Shown: piece by piece, positions 16,650-25,885 of the stretch
Layout of the letters: each line of letters opens with the position of its first letter
How positions within the stretch are numbered: position 1 is the stretch's first letter
Assembly (NCBI GenBank): GCA_019750475.1
Contig: JAIEOO010000214.1
Span: 1-53,472, forward strand
From: Acetobacteraceae bacterium
GTDB taxonomy: Bacteria; Pseudomonadota; Alphaproteobacteria; Acetobacterales; Acetobacteraceae
Reading direction: 5' to 3'
Length of the DNA stretch: 53,472 nucleotides
Position numbers and translations under genes: made by a program
The notes under the pieces: model-generated
Seen by the model: only the letters and a program-made list of their open reading frames with translations
The model's database searches: none
What the model was told of the DNA's origin: nothing

Positions 16650-17514
16650 AAAAATAAATTCTGCCCGCCCCGCCCCACCCCCCCTCCCGGCGGAGCCCGC
16701 GAAGCGCCTGCGCGGCCGCCCCCGGAGCAGCAGCGCCGCGCCCGACGCGGCCGGCGTGCAGTCCGTCGAGCGCGCCGCGCTGCTCCTCCGCCTCGTCGCC
16801 GAGGGCAACGGCCTCGCCCTGACGGAGGTGGCGGAACAGGCGCGCCTGCCGGCCTCGACCGCCTATCGCATGCTCACCACGCTCGAGGCGCAGGGCATGG
16901 TAGAATTCGCCGAGCGCGAGCAGCTCTGGTTCATCGGCCTCGAGACCTTCCGCATCGGCAGCGCCTTCCTGCGCCGGCGCAAGCTGGCCGAGCAGGGGCG
17001 CCAGGTCATCCAGGCCCTGATGACCGAGTCCGGGGAGACGGCGAGCCTCGGCGTCGCCGAGGCGCTGGGCGTCGTCTTCATCAGCCAGGTCGAGACGCAT
17101 GAGGCGATCCGGGCCTTCTTCCGCCCCGGCACCCAGACGCCCTACCACTGCTCCGGCATCGGCAAGGCCGTGCTGGCCTGGATGCCGCCGGCGCGGCTCG
17201 ACGCGCTGCTGGGCCGCGGGCGCCTGGCGGGCTTCACGCCCGCGACGCTCACCACCCGCGCCGCCCTGGCCGAGGACCTGGCGCGGACCCGCGCGCGCGG
17301 CTTCGCCGTGGACGACGAGGAGCGCCACCGCGGCATGCGCTGCGTCGCGGCCGCCGTCTTCAACGAATTCGCGGAACCGATCGGCGGCGTCTCCGTCTCG
17401 GGGCCCACGGTGCGGATGGACGATCCGCGGGTCGCCGAGATCGGGCCGCGCGTGCGGGAAGCGGCCGCGCGGCTGACGCGGGCGATGGGCGGCCGCGCGC
17501 CGGCGCCGGAATAG
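16645..17514 (+). CDS. IclR family transcriptional regulator
   Basis: A 289-residue regulator. A Pro/Arg-rich N-terminal extension (residues 1-37) precedes the winged-helix domain (VQSVERAALLLRLVAEGN, then LTEVAEQARLPASTAYRML). The effector domain follows, with HCSGIGKAVLAWMP and RGFAVDDEERHRGMRCVAAAV, both typical of IclR proteins. IclR regulators next to gcl commonly sense glyoxylate or related acids, so control of gcl is the likely role. There is no Shine-Dalgarno before the ATG at 16645, and the -10-like element lies only about nine bases upstream, so the message may be leaderless. A perfect 10-bp hairpin follows the gene at 17561-17584. Confidence 0.9.
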   Translation: MPKINSARPAPPPLPAEPAKRLRGRPRSSSAAPDAAGVQSVERAALLLRLVAEGNGLALTEVAEQARLPASTAYRMLTTLEAQGMVEFAEREQLWFIGLETFRIGSAFLRRRKLAEQGRQVIQALMTESGETASLGVAEALGVVFISQVETHEAIRAFFRPGTQTPYHCSGIGKAVLAWMPPARLDALLGRGRLAGFTPATLTTRAALAEDLARTRARGFAVDDEERHRGMRCVAAAVFNEFAEPIGGVSVSGPTVRMDDPRVAEIGPRVREAAARLTRAMGGRAPAPE

Positions 17515-17560
17515 CGCGACCCGCCGCCCCGACCGCGGGCGGAGGTGCGGGCGCGGGATC

Positions 17561-17584
17561 GCCCTGACCGAAACCGGTCAGGGC
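17561..17584 (+). terminator. Perfect 10-bp hairpin after the IclR gene
   Basis: GCCCTGACCG-AAAC-CGGTCAGGGC is a perfect 10-bp stem with a four-base loop, 47 bases after the IclR stop and 68 bases before the next start. No T-run follows, so this is either a terminator of reduced efficiency or a dyad operator for the hydrolase gene. Confidence 0.45.
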
Positions 17585-17652
17585 ATGACGCCACGTCGGC
17601 AGCGGCTTCGGCCTGACGACAGTCGGGGCGGAACCGCTGTAGCCTCCCGGCC

Positions 17653-18717
17653 ATGCAGCCCCTCCCGCTTCCCGCCGGCATCCGCTCCCGCCACATGGAG
17701 GGCGTCAACGGCCTCCGCGTCCATCTGCTCGAAGCGGGGCAGGAAGGCCGCCCGCTCCTCCTCCTGCTGCACGGCTTTCCGGAGCTCGCCTATTCCTGGC
17801 GGAAGGTGATGCTCCCGCTGGCGGAGGCGGGCTTCCACGTCGTCGCGCCCGATCAGCGCGGCTACGGGCGCACCACCGGCGCCGATGCGCGCTACGAGGG
17901 CGACCTCGCGCAGTTTCGCCTCGTCAACCTGGCGCGCGACGCGCTGGCGCTGGTCCAGGCGCTGGGCCATGAGCAATGCTCGCTGGTGGGCCACGATTTC
18001 GGCTCGGTCGTCGCCTCCTACGCCGCGCTCGTCCGTCCCGACGTGTTCCGCCGCGTCTGCCTGATGTCGGCGCCCTTCGCCGGCATCCCGAAGGCGCCGG
18101 CGCGCGACGTGAGCGACGACCTCGCGGCGCTCGGGCGGAAGCACTACCACTGGTACTGTTCGACGCCCGAGGCGGCGCGGGACATGGACAGCCCCCCGGA
18201 GGGCCTCGCGGCCTTCTTCCGCGCCTACTACCACATGAAGGGCGGCGCCTGGCCCGAGAACCGGCCGGAGCCGCTGCGCGAATGGAGCGCGGCCGAACTC
18301 GCGCGGCTGCCGCACTACTACGTGATGCCGGCCGGCGCCTCGATGCCCGAGGCCTGCGCCCCGGCGCGGGGCATCCGCGACCCGTGGCTGACGGACGAGG
18401 AGCTCGCGGTCTATGTCGGCGAGTATGGCCGCACCGGCTTCCAGGGCGGGCTGAACTGGTACCGCATCCGCACGAGCGGCCGGTTCGAGGCGGATCTCGG
18501 CCTGTTCAGCGGGCGGCGGATCGAGTGCCCCGCGGCCTTCATCGCCGGCGCCCATGACTGGGGCATCCGCCAGGCGCCCGGCGCGCTGGAGCGCATGGCG
18601 ACCGAGGCCTGCGCCGATTGGCGCGGCACGCACCTGATCGAGGGCGCCGGCCACTGGGTCCAGCAGGAGGCGCCCGAGGCCGTCATCGCCCACCTCCTAG
18701 GCTTCCTGCGGAGCTGA
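17653..18717 (+). CDS. Alpha/beta hydrolase, epoxide-hydrolase-like
   Basis: A 354-residue alpha/beta-fold hydrolase. The oxyanion motif is LLHGFPE (39-45) and the nucleophile is D115 in LVGHDFGSVVA. The acid Asp is in IAGAHDWGI and the His in GAGHWVQQEAP. In the cap, EYGRTGFQGGLNWYR resembles the Tyr-bearing cap of epoxide hydrolases, and an Asp nucleophile excludes a simple esterase. A haloalkane dehalogenase is less likely because the HGFPE signature is of the epoxide-hydrolase type. It sits alone upstream of a Bug receptor (72 bases), which may import a related compound. Confidence 0.85.
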   Translation: MQPLPLPAGIRSRHMEGVNGLRVHLLEAGQEGRPLLLLLHGFPELAYSWRKVMLPLAEAGFHVVAPDQRGYGRTTGADARYEGDLAQFRLVNLARDALALVQALGHEQCSLVGHDFGSVVASYAALVRPDVFRRVCLMSAPFAGIPKAPARDVSDDLAALGRKHYHWYCSTPEAARDMDSPPEGLAAFFRAYYHMKGGAWPENRPEPLREWSAAELARLPHYYVMPAGASMPEACAPARGIRDPWLTDEELAVYVGEYGRTGFQGGLNWYRIRTSGRFEADLGLFSGRRIECPAAFIAGAHDWGIRQAPGALERMATEACADWRGTHLIEGAGHWVQQEAPEAVIAHLLGFLRS

Positions 18718-18788
18718 AGCCCGATTCCAGCCGGCGGCGATCGGCGGTAGAGAGTGGAAAACCCGAAACGTCCGCCGGAACGCCCGCC

Positions 18789-19748
18789 ATGAACGCCTCG
18801 CGCCGCGCCCTCCTCGCCTCGCCGCTCCTCGCGGTGCCCGCCATCGCGCGGGCGCAGGGCCAGCCCCTTCGGCTGATCGTCCCCGCCCCGCCCGGCGGCA
18901 GCACCGACATCCTCGCCCGCGTGCTCACCGAGCGGGCCTCGGCGCTGCTGGGCCTCACCCTCGTCGTGGACAATCGCGGCGGGGCGGGCGGCATCATCGG
19001 CACCGAGGCCGCGGCCCGCGCCCCGGCCGACGGCATGACGCTGGTGCTCGGCCACAACCAGACCCACGCCAGCAACCAGTGGATGGCGCGGAACCTGCCC
19101 TACCACGTGATCGACAGCTTCGAGGCCGTGGCCCGGCTGGCGACCGTGCACCACGCCACCGTGGTGCCGGCGAATTCGCGGGCCCGCACCATGGCGGACC
19201 TGATCGCCATGGGCCGCAGCGGCAACCGCGTCTCCTACGCCTCGTCCCAGGCCGGCTCGGCCAGCCACGTCATCGCCGAGACGCTGGTGCGCCGCGCCGG
19301 GATGGACGCGACGCATGTGCCCTATCGCGGCGGCGGGCCGGCCACGCAGGACACGGTCGCGGGCGTCGTGGACTTCTACGTCTCCACCTGGCCGGGTGTC
19401 GTGAACCTCGTGCGGGAGGGGCGGCTGCGCGCGCTCTCCATCGGCGCCCCGGCCCGGATCGAGGGCTTCCCCGACCTGCCCACCACGGCCGAGGCAGGCG
19501 TGCCCTTCATGGCGGTGGATGCGTGGTTCGGCCTGTTCGCCCCGCGCGGCACGGCGCCGCAGACGGTGCAGCGCCTGGCCGACGCCTTCCTGGCGGCGCT
19601 GGCGGAGCCCGCGACCGCCGCCCGCGCCGTTCAGGCCGGGCTGACGGCGGCGCCTCTGCCGCCCGCCGCCTTCGCCGCCTTCCAGCGCGCCGAGGTGCAG
19701 CGCTGGCGCGAGATGGCGGAGCTGACCGCCATCATGATGGAGAGCTGA
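18789..19748 (+). CDS. Bug family (TctC-like) periplasmic substrate-binding protein 3
   Basis: A 319-residue Bug receptor. It starts with NASRRALLASPLLAVPAIARAQG (Tat-like), then LRLIVPAPPGGSTDILARV, LVVDNRGGAGGIIGTEAAA and VPYRGGGPATQDTVAG. Unusually it has GHNQTHASNQWMARNLPYHV in the region between the two domains. The reading frame is open upstream, but the leader fixes the ATG at 18789. No membrane subunit is nearby. The preceding epoxide-hydrolase-like gene is the only co-directional neighbour and may share the transcript. Confidence 0.92.
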   Translation: MNASRRALLASPLLAVPAIARAQGQPLRLIVPAPPGGSTDILARVLTERASALLGLTLVVDNRGGAGGIIGTEAAARAPADGMTLVLGHNQTHASNQWMARNLPYHVIDSFEAVARLATVHHATVVPANSRARTMADLIAMGRSGNRVSYASSQAGSASHVIAETLVRRAGMDATHVPYRGGGPATQDTVAGVVDFYVSTWPGVVNLVREGRLRALSIGAPARIEGFPDLPTTAEAGVPFMAVDAWFGLFAPRGTAPQTVQRLADAFLAALAEPATAARAVQAGLTAAPLPPAAFAAFQRAEVQRWREMAELTAIMMES

Positions 19749-19754
19749 GGCGCC

Positions 19755-20396
19755 TCACCCCTTCCGGCGCGAGGCCCAGAGGGCCGCGAGGCCGAGGCCG
19801 AGCACGGCGAACCCCGCCGGCGCCGGCACCGGGACGGGCAGCGCCGCACCGCCGCCGCTGAAGGTGAAGGCCGTGCTCAGCCGCACCCCGTCGCTTTGCG
19901 TCGAGAGGGTGAAGGTCCCCGGCGTGTCGTCGAAGCCCGCGAGGCGGAATATGCCCTGGCCGTTGATGAACAGCCCGTCGATCGGCTTCGCCCCGGGGAG
20001 CGGCGCCGGCACCGTCATGCGCATCACCGTCGCGTCCAGCAGGTCGAAGGTCAGCCCGTTGATGGCCAGGAAGGCGGTGACCGGACCGACGAAGGGGCTG
20101 ATCGCGATGTCGCGCACGGTGCCGATGTCGCCGTGCATGAAGGGCATCACCCCGGTGACGCCGTCATTGATCATGAAGGCGCCGGTTCCGGTGCCGACGC
20201 CCGCGCTCATCGCGCAGGGGCCGGAGACGGCGGCGCAGAAATCGAGCCCTACGGCATCGGCGAGGCGCGCCGGCGCCCCGGCCGCGTCCTCCCCTTGCAG
20301 CACGCCCGTGATGGCAAATGTGCCGGTGATCGGCGCAGCGGCGAGCGGCGCCGCCAGCAGAAGCGTGGCGACACCGGAGAGGAGAAGGGCCTTCAT
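19755..20396 (-). CDS. Exported protein with a PEP-CTERM-like sorting signal
   Basis: A 213-residue protein with a clean signal peptide (MKALLLSGVATLLLAAPLAAA), a beta-rich middle and a C-terminal tripartite anchor. The anchor is VPVPAPAG, then the hydrophobic FAVLGLGLAALWA, then the basic SRRKG. This Pro-rich box, transmembrane helix and Arg/Lys end match PEP-CTERM / VPxPA-type sorting signals processed by exosortases. No exosortase gene is in the window. AAGGA lies upstream of the ATG. Two Cys (FCAAVSGPC) could form a disulfide. The function of the middle domain is unknown. It converges with the Bug gene, leaving six bases between stops. Confidence 0.75.
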   Translation of the reverse strand: MKALLLSGVATLLLAAPLAAAPITGTFAITGVLQGEDAAGAPARLADAVGLDFCAAVSGPCAMSAGVGTGTGAFMINDGVTGVMPFMHGDIGTVRDIAISPFVGPVTAFLAINGLTFDLLDATVMRMTVPAPLPGAKPIDGLFINGQGIFRLAGFDDTPGTFTLSTQSDGVRLSTAFTFSGGGAALPVPVPAPAGFAVLGLGLAALWASRRKG

Positions 20397-20716
20397 GGGG
20401 GATCCTTACGGCTCCCGAGCGGGAGCCTGAATGTGACCTGAAGCTGAAATGCGGAGGCGGTTCCGTTGGTTGCTCCGCCATGTCGGTTGTCATGTGGGTG
20501 CTACCGCCCGTGGCGCCTCGGCAACGAGCCCCGCTGCCTGGCCCGCTCCGGCGGGGCCGCGACCGGGGGAGGGAAGGCGCGATCGGAAGCGGCGCCGGAA
20601 CCGCTCGGCCCGCCCCCTCGCCGGCCGCGGCGAGCGGGGGCGGGCGCCGCGATCGGCCCGCCGTCTCGGGCCGCCGCCCGTGTCCGGCCGGCGCGAAAAC
20701 AGGCTAGGCGTGGACC
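20397..20716. other. 320-base divergent intergenic region with two hairpins
   Basis: This gap separates the PEP-CTERM-like gene (minus) from holC (plus). The dyad GGCTCCCG-AG-CGGGAGCC (20410-20427) lies 13 bases before the PEP-CTERM-like start, where it could occlude translation or bind a regulator. A larger stem (20608-20645, arms beginning GCCCGCCCCCTCGCCG, with a two-base bulge) lies about 70 bases before holC. The rest shows no convincing gene; short frames there look like GC-driven noise. Confidence 0.5.
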
Positions 20717-21166
20717 GTGGCCGAGATCGGGTTCTACCACCTCACGCGCTCCACCCTCGAGCAGGCGCTGCCCCGCCTCCTCGGGCGCGTGCTCGCGCTG
20801 CCGGGACGGGCGGTCATCCTCTGCGGCAGCCGCGAGAGGCTGGAGGCCCTCGACGCCTTCCTCTGGACCTGCCCCGAGCCGGACTGGCTCCCGCATGGCC
20901 ACGTCCAGAACGCGGACGCACCCCACCACCCGATCTGGCTGGCGACCGAGGACGCAGCGCCGCCGAACGGCGCCCGCCACCTCTTCCTGACGGACGGCGC
21001 GGTCAGCGCGCGCCTATCGGAGTACGACCGCGTCTTCGACCTGTTCGACGGGCGCGACGAAGCGGCGGTGCAGGCGGCCCGGGGGCGCTGGAAGGCGGCG
21101 AAGGCGGCCGGGCACGGCCTCGCCTACTGGCAGCAGACCGCGTCGGGCTGGGACCGCAAGGGCTGA
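20717..21166 (+). CDS. holC: DNA polymerase III subunit chi
   Basis: A 149-residue HolC protein of the clamp-loader complex, which links the polymerase III holoenzyme to single-strand binding protein. The start AEIGFYHLTRSTLEQALPRLL and the pattern RAVILCGSRERLEALDAFLWT, then HGHVQNADAPHHPIWL, are characteristic of alphaproteobacterial chi subunits. YDRVFDLFDGRDEAAVQAAR closes the fold. The start codon is GTG (20717). It is followed after 44 bases by a TetR-like gene, without functional link. Confidence 0.9.
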   Translation: MAEIGFYHLTRSTLEQALPRLLGRVLALPGRAVILCGSRERLEALDAFLWTCPEPDWLPHGHVQNADAPHHPIWLATEDAAPPNGARHLFLTDGAVSARLSEYDRVFDLFDGRDEAAVQAARGRWKAAKAAGHGLAYWQQTASGWDRKG

Positions 21167-21210
21167 CCCGGGCGGTTGCGCGGCGCCGCCCCCTCCCCCA
21201 CCTTCGCCGC

Positions 21211-21852
21211 ATGAGCGACGCCATGCCCCCCGCCACCGCCGACGCCGCGGCCACCGACGCCGACCTCCTCGCCGCCTTCTGGCGCGTCGTGGCGGCGCAT
21301 GGCTGGACGGGCGTGACCATGCGGCGCGTCGCCGCCGAATCCGGCCAGCCCCTCGCCGCGCTCCGCCGACGCTTCCCCTCGCCTCTCGCGCTGCTCGCCG
21401 CGCATCTGCGCGCGGTGGACGGGGAGGTGCTGGCGGGCACGGTGGACGACCCGACCTCCACCCCGCGCGACCGCCTCTTCGACGTGCTGATGCGGCGCCT
21501 CGACGCGCTGCAGCCGCACCGCCCGGGCATCCTCCGCTTCCTCGAGGACCTGCCGCGCGACCCGCTGACCGCGCTGTGGCTCGGCGGCCGGCTGCCGGGC
21601 GCGATGGCCTGGATGCTCGAGGCCGCCGATATCCCGAGCGCCGGCGGCCCCGGCCTCGCCCGGGCGCACGGCCTCGCGGCGGTCTGGCTCTCGACGCTCC
21701 GCGCCTGGTCGCGCGACGACAGCCAGGACCTCTCGGCCAGCATGGCCGCGCTCGACCGCGCGCTCGACCGCGCCGACCGCGCGGCGCGCCTGCTGCGTCT
21801 CGATGCCGGCGCGGCGGACCCGGCGCCCGGGATGCAACCCGACGCCTCCTGA
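21211..21852 (+). CDS. TetR/AcrR-like transcriptional regulator
   Basis: A 213-residue protein. Residues 15-62 form a TetR-type helix-turn-helix: LLAAFWRVVAAHGWTGVTM, RRVAAESGQPLAALRRRF, then a short helix ending in LAAHLRAVD. The all-helical remainder (DRLFDVLMRRLDALQPHRPGI and following) would be the ligand and dimer domain. It also resembles the TetR-derived COQ9-like group in which the DNA-binding helices may serve another role, so regulator function is likely but not certain. The start at 21211 has no strong Shine-Dalgarno. A CGCCGGCC-GCGG-GGCCGGCG hairpin (21896-21915) follows the gene. Confidence 0.72.
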   Translation: MSDAMPPATADAAATDADLLAAFWRVVAAHGWTGVTMRRVAAESGQPLAALRRRFPSPLALLAAHLRAVDGEVLAGTVDDPTSTPRDRLFDVLMRRLDALQPHRPGILRFLEDLPRDPLTALWLGGRLPGAMAWMLEAADIPSAGGPGLARAHGLAAVWLSTLRAWSRDDSQDLSASMAALDRALDRADRAARLLRLDAGAADPAPGMQPDAS

Positions 21853-21895
21853 ACGCGTTCCCGGCGCGGGAAGGCAAAGCTTCCGTCTGGGTGAG

Positions 21896-21915
21896 CGCCG
21901 GCCGCGGGGCCGGCG
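21896..21915 (+). terminator. GC hairpin after the TetR-like gene
   Basis: Eight-base-pair stem CGCCGGCC / GGCCGGCG with loop GCGG, followed by ATTTCC, located between the TetR-like gene and the phasin gene. The short T-run makes it a moderate intrinsic terminator candidate. Confidence 0.5.
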
Positions 21916-21976
21916 ATTTCCCCTCGCCGGCGTTCTGCTCTAGCTTCCCACACGCTCAAACCGGGAGAGCTCGAGG

Positions 21977-22399
21977 ATGGCACAGGGTTTCAACACCGAC
22001 GACATGATGCGCATGTTCGCCGATTTCCGCCTGCCGGGGATGCCCGACATGCAGGCGCTCGCGGACGCGCAGAAGCGCAACCTCGAAGCGCTGTCCAACG
22101 CGAACAAGCTCGCCCTGGAAGGCGCGCAGGCCGTGGCCCGCCGCAACATGGAGATCATCCAGCAGGCGATGGGCGAGATGACCCAGGCGATGCAGACGCT
22201 CACCGCCGAGGGCGCGCCCCAGGACAAGATGGCGCAGCAGACCGAGATGATGAAGTCCGCCTATGAGCGCGCCATCGCCAACATGCGCGAGATCGCCGAC
22301 CTCATCCAGAAGTCGAACGGCGAGGCGCTGCAGGTGCTGAACCGCCGCTTCACCGAGGCGATGGACGAGGTGAAGGCGATGGTCGCCAAGGGCAGCTGA
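21977..22399 (+). CDS. Phasin family protein
   Basis: A 140-residue, almost entirely helical protein of the phasin family, which coats polyhydroxyalkanoate granules. The family core is visible as ALADAQKRNLEALSNANKLA, LEGAQAVARRNMEIIQQAM, and YERAIANMREIADLIQKSNG followed by LNRRFTEAMDEV. The N-terminus (FNTDDMMRMFADFRLPGMP) is Met/Phe-rich, as is usual for granule contact. GGGAGAGCTCGAGG precedes the ATG. A strong terminator follows at 22432-22465. No PHA synthase is in the window. Confidence 0.9.
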   Translation: MAQGFNTDDMMRMFADFRLPGMPDMQALADAQKRNLEALSNANKLALEGAQAVARRNMEIIQQAMGEMTQAMQTLTAEGAPQDKMAQQTEMMKSAYERAIANMREIADLIQKSNGEALQVLNRRFTEAMDEVKAMVAKGS

Positions 22400-22431
22400 C
22401 CGCGGCGCCGCCAAGGCGCCGTTCCTGCCGG

Positions 22432-22465
22432 GGCCCCGCGCGGCGACCGCCGCCGGGGCCTTTTT
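22432..22465 (+). terminator. Intrinsic terminator of the phasin gene
   Basis: The outer stem GGCCCCG (22432-22438) pairs with CGGGGCC (22454-22460), and the inner stem GCGGC pairs with GCCGC around the loop GACC. TTTTT follows at 22461-22465. This is the clearest rho-independent terminator in the window and separates the phasin from the inositol/YcaO cluster. Confidence 0.88.
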
Positions 22466-22588
22466 GCTGCCCGCGCCGGTTGCCGTCCGCGCCCGCGGCG
22501 CAACCATGTGGCCCGGATGACGTTCGCCCCGGGGCCAGGACAACAAGGCCCGAGATGCGGCGCAGGCGAACGACCCGGACGAGGCGAT

Positions 22589-22610
22589 CCGGCCGGCGAA
22601 GGCCGGCCGG
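22589..22610 (+). promoter_or_regulatory. Leader hairpin upstream of ino1
   Basis: A perfect nine-base-pair stem CCGGCCGGC-GAAG-GCCGGCCGG ends 56 bases before the ino1 ATG, in the 201-base gap after the phasin terminator. It has no T-run. It may affect the leader of the inositol/YcaO operon; the start of ino1 itself has no clear Shine-Dalgarno. Confidence 0.4.
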
Positions 22611-22666
22611 GCCCTCCGCGGCCGCCCGCCGGCGCGACACGGGGCGCCACGCGAACGGATCACTGA

Positions 22667-23884
<1,218 letters not shown>

Positions 23885-23888
23885 GGCG

Positions 23889-24794
23889 ATGGACGGGGGG
23901 CATGGGGGCGCGCTGCGGACGATGGTCCCGGCGCTGCGGGAGCTGAACGACCTCAAGCGCATCACGAGCGCGGGGCGCGAGGGGAGCATCGCCGCGCGGC
24001 TGTTCCGCGCCGCCTGGTGCCGCCTCGCGGCCGGGGCGCTGCCGATGGAGGTGTGCGAGGCGACCGTCGCCGACGCGCTCGCCGCCTCGCGCCTCGGCGA
24101 TCTCGACGCGGAGGCGATGGGCGCGGTCGGCCTGCTGCCCTCGGAGATCCGCGCGGTGCGCGGCACCGCCCTCGGCGAGATGGCCGGCATGCTGCCGGGC
24201 GCGGAGCGCTTCGCGCCGGGCCTCGACGCGGCGCCGGTGCTGTCCTGCGCGCCACCGGCCTTCGTCGCCGCCCTCGCCGCCCAGCCGCGGGCCGGCGTCA
24301 CCTGCCCGGGCAAGCCGCGCCTCCTGCTGCTGCCGCCCGAGAGCCACGCCGAGCACTGCCTGATGGTGGCCGTCTATGGCGCGCTGCTGGCGCGGCCCTA
24401 CCGCGCCGATCCCGGCACGGTCTTCCTCGCGAGCCTCGCGCATCACCTCCACAACGCCCTGCTGCCGGACAGCGGCTTCACCGGGGAGACGCTGCTGGGC
24501 GAGCACCTCGCCCCGGCCTTCGAGGCCGCGACCGAGCTCGCGCTCGCGCAGCTGTCGCCGGCGCTGCGGGGCCGCGTGGTCGCCGCGCGCGGCACCCTGC
24601 CCGACGCCGCGACGCCGGAGGGCCGCGCCTTCCACGCCGCCGACACGCTCGACCGCGTGCTGCAGACGCAATGGCATCTCCAGGCGGCCGGCATCACGAT
24701 GGACCGCGTGCTCGGCGAGATGGAGCTGGTGCATGACGGGCCGGTGAAGCCCTTCCAGGATCGCGTCCTGGCGGAGGCCGGGCTGTGGCCGTGA
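23889..24794 (+). CDS. HD-like protein, possible phosphohydrolase
   Basis: A 301-residue protein I do not recognise by name. The N-terminal half (1-140) is helical and unassigned. The C-terminal half looks like an HD-fold hydrolase: SHAEHCLMVAVYGALLA (first His, 153/156), then LAHHLHNALLPDSGF (185-197), where the HD pair would lie, and FHAADTLDRVLQTQWH with a late Asp (252/255). The usual His-Asp doublet reads His-His here, so metal binding may be altered; D194 could compensate. In this context a phosphatase acting on an inositol or glycosyl-inositol phosphate would be useful, but that is inference. It overlaps the next gene by ten bases. Confidence 0.6.
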   Translation: MDGGHGGALRTMVPALRELNDLKRITSAGREGSIAARLFRAAWCRLAAGALPMEVCEATVADALAASRLGDLDAEAMGAVGLLPSEIRAVRGTALGEMAGMLPGAERFAPGLDAAPVLSCAPPAFVAALAAQPRAGVTCPGKPRLLLLPPESHAEHCLMVAVYGALLARPYRADPGTVFLASLAHHLHNALLPDSGFTGETLLGEHLAPAFEAATELALAQLSPALRGRVVAARGTLPDAATPEGRAFHAADTLDRVLQTQWHLQAAGITMDRVLGEMELVHDGPVKPFQDRVLAEAGLWP

Positions 24795-25885
24795 CCGCCG
24801 ACACGCCGCATTCGGTGGTCCATGCCGGCCGGCGCTGGCCGGTGGTGGACGGCATCCCCTTCCTGCGGGCGGGGCGGGAGGAGCTGGCGCGCGAGGCGCT
24901 GGCCGCGCTCGACGCGGGGGACCGCGTCGCGGCCCTCGCGCTGCTGCTCGCGGACCAGGACGATTGGTGGGACGGCGACGCGGCGCCCGAGGCCGATCTG
25001 CGGGCGCTCGCCCGCGATCCCCAGACCGTGACGCTGCGGGAGGCGATGGAGGCGCTGCGCTGGGCGCGCGTCGCCGACTACTTCGCGCATCGCTGGTCCG
25101 ACCCCACCTTCCTCGCCGGCCTGGCGCTGACGCGGGCGCACTGGATGGCGCCGCGCTCCGCCTTCGAGCTCGCCTGCGGGATCGGCCACCATCTGCGGGA
25201 GCTGTCGCTGCGCGGCGTCGCGGTCTCGGGCGGGGATGTCGTCTTCGCCAAGCTCTGGCTCGCCCGGCACTTCGTCTGCCCCGAGGCGCGCCTCGCCTGC
25301 TTCGACGCGGCGCATCCCTGGCCGGTCGCCGACCGGCACGACCTCGTGCTCTGCCACGACGCCTTCTACTTCCTGGAGCCGAAGCAGGCCGTCCTGGCCC
25401 GGTTGCGCGGCCTGCGCGGCGGCGGGCGCGGCCTGCTGCTCATCAGCCACATCCACAACGCCGACCGGCCCGGCTTCTCGGCCGGCCACGCCATCAGCCG
25501 CGCGCGCCTGGCCGGTCTGTTCCCCGCCGTGCTCGCCTACGCCGATGAGGAGCTGACGCGCGCCCTCGCCGAAGGGCGAGCGCCCCTGCCAGGGCGCCTC
25601 GACGGCACCGAGGCCTTCGCCGTGGCCGAGGGGCCGGGCCTCGGCGCGCCGCAATCCCTCGCGGATGGCGTGGTGCTGCCGCCGCCCGGCGCGGCGCTGC
25701 GCCGCAATCCGCTCTACGCCGAGGGCGGCGCGCGGCGCTTTCCCTCCGAGCGCTACGCGAGCGAGTATGGTGCCCGCGTGACCTACCCGGCGGTGTCGGA
25801 CGCGCCGGCGCGGGCGGTGCTCGACGCCTCCACCGCCCATTGGGCGCTGCGGCGCGAGCTGCTGCACCTGCCGGAGCGCTGGTGA
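24785..25885 (+). CDS. Class I SAM-dependent methyltransferase-like protein
   Basis: A 366-residue protein with GTG start. The N-terminus RRWPVVDGIPFLR resembles the Trm112-like lead segment often fused to methyltransferases, without its Cys pairs. Motif I is FELACGIGHHLREL (127-140), the motif II region is VAVSGGDVV, and the motif IV region is HDLVLCHDAFYFLEPKQ. The C-terminal part (about 240-366) is unassigned and may hold the acceptor. The acceptor is unknown; a methyl group on the cyclitol glycoside would fit the neighbours. Overlaps: ten bases with the HD-like gene, TGATG with the oxidoreductase gene. Confidence 0.75.
   Translation: MAVTADTPHSVVHAGRRWPVVDGIPFLRAGREELAREALAALDAGDRVAALALLLADQDDWWDGDAAPEADLRALARDPQTVTLREAMEALRWARVADYFAHRWSDPTFLAGLALTRAHWMAPRSAFELACGIGHHLRELSLRGVAVSGGDVVFAKLWLARHFVCPEARLACFDAAHPWPVADRHDLVLCHDAFYFLEPKQAVLARLRGLRGGGRGLLLISHIHNADRPGFSAGHAISRARLAGLFPAVLAYADEELTRALAEGRAPLPGRLDGTEAFAVAEGPGLGAPQSLADGVVLPPPGAALRRNPLYAEGGARRFPSERYASEYGARVTYPAVSDAPARAVLDASTAHWALRRELLHLPERW

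Noticed and set aside
22517-22666. A 49-codon frame directly before ino1 as a precursor peptide for the YcaO enzyme
   Set aside because: It has no Shine-Dalgarno, its Gly/Pro/Arg-rich sequence looks like GC-driven noise, and it has only one Cys and no core/leader pattern.
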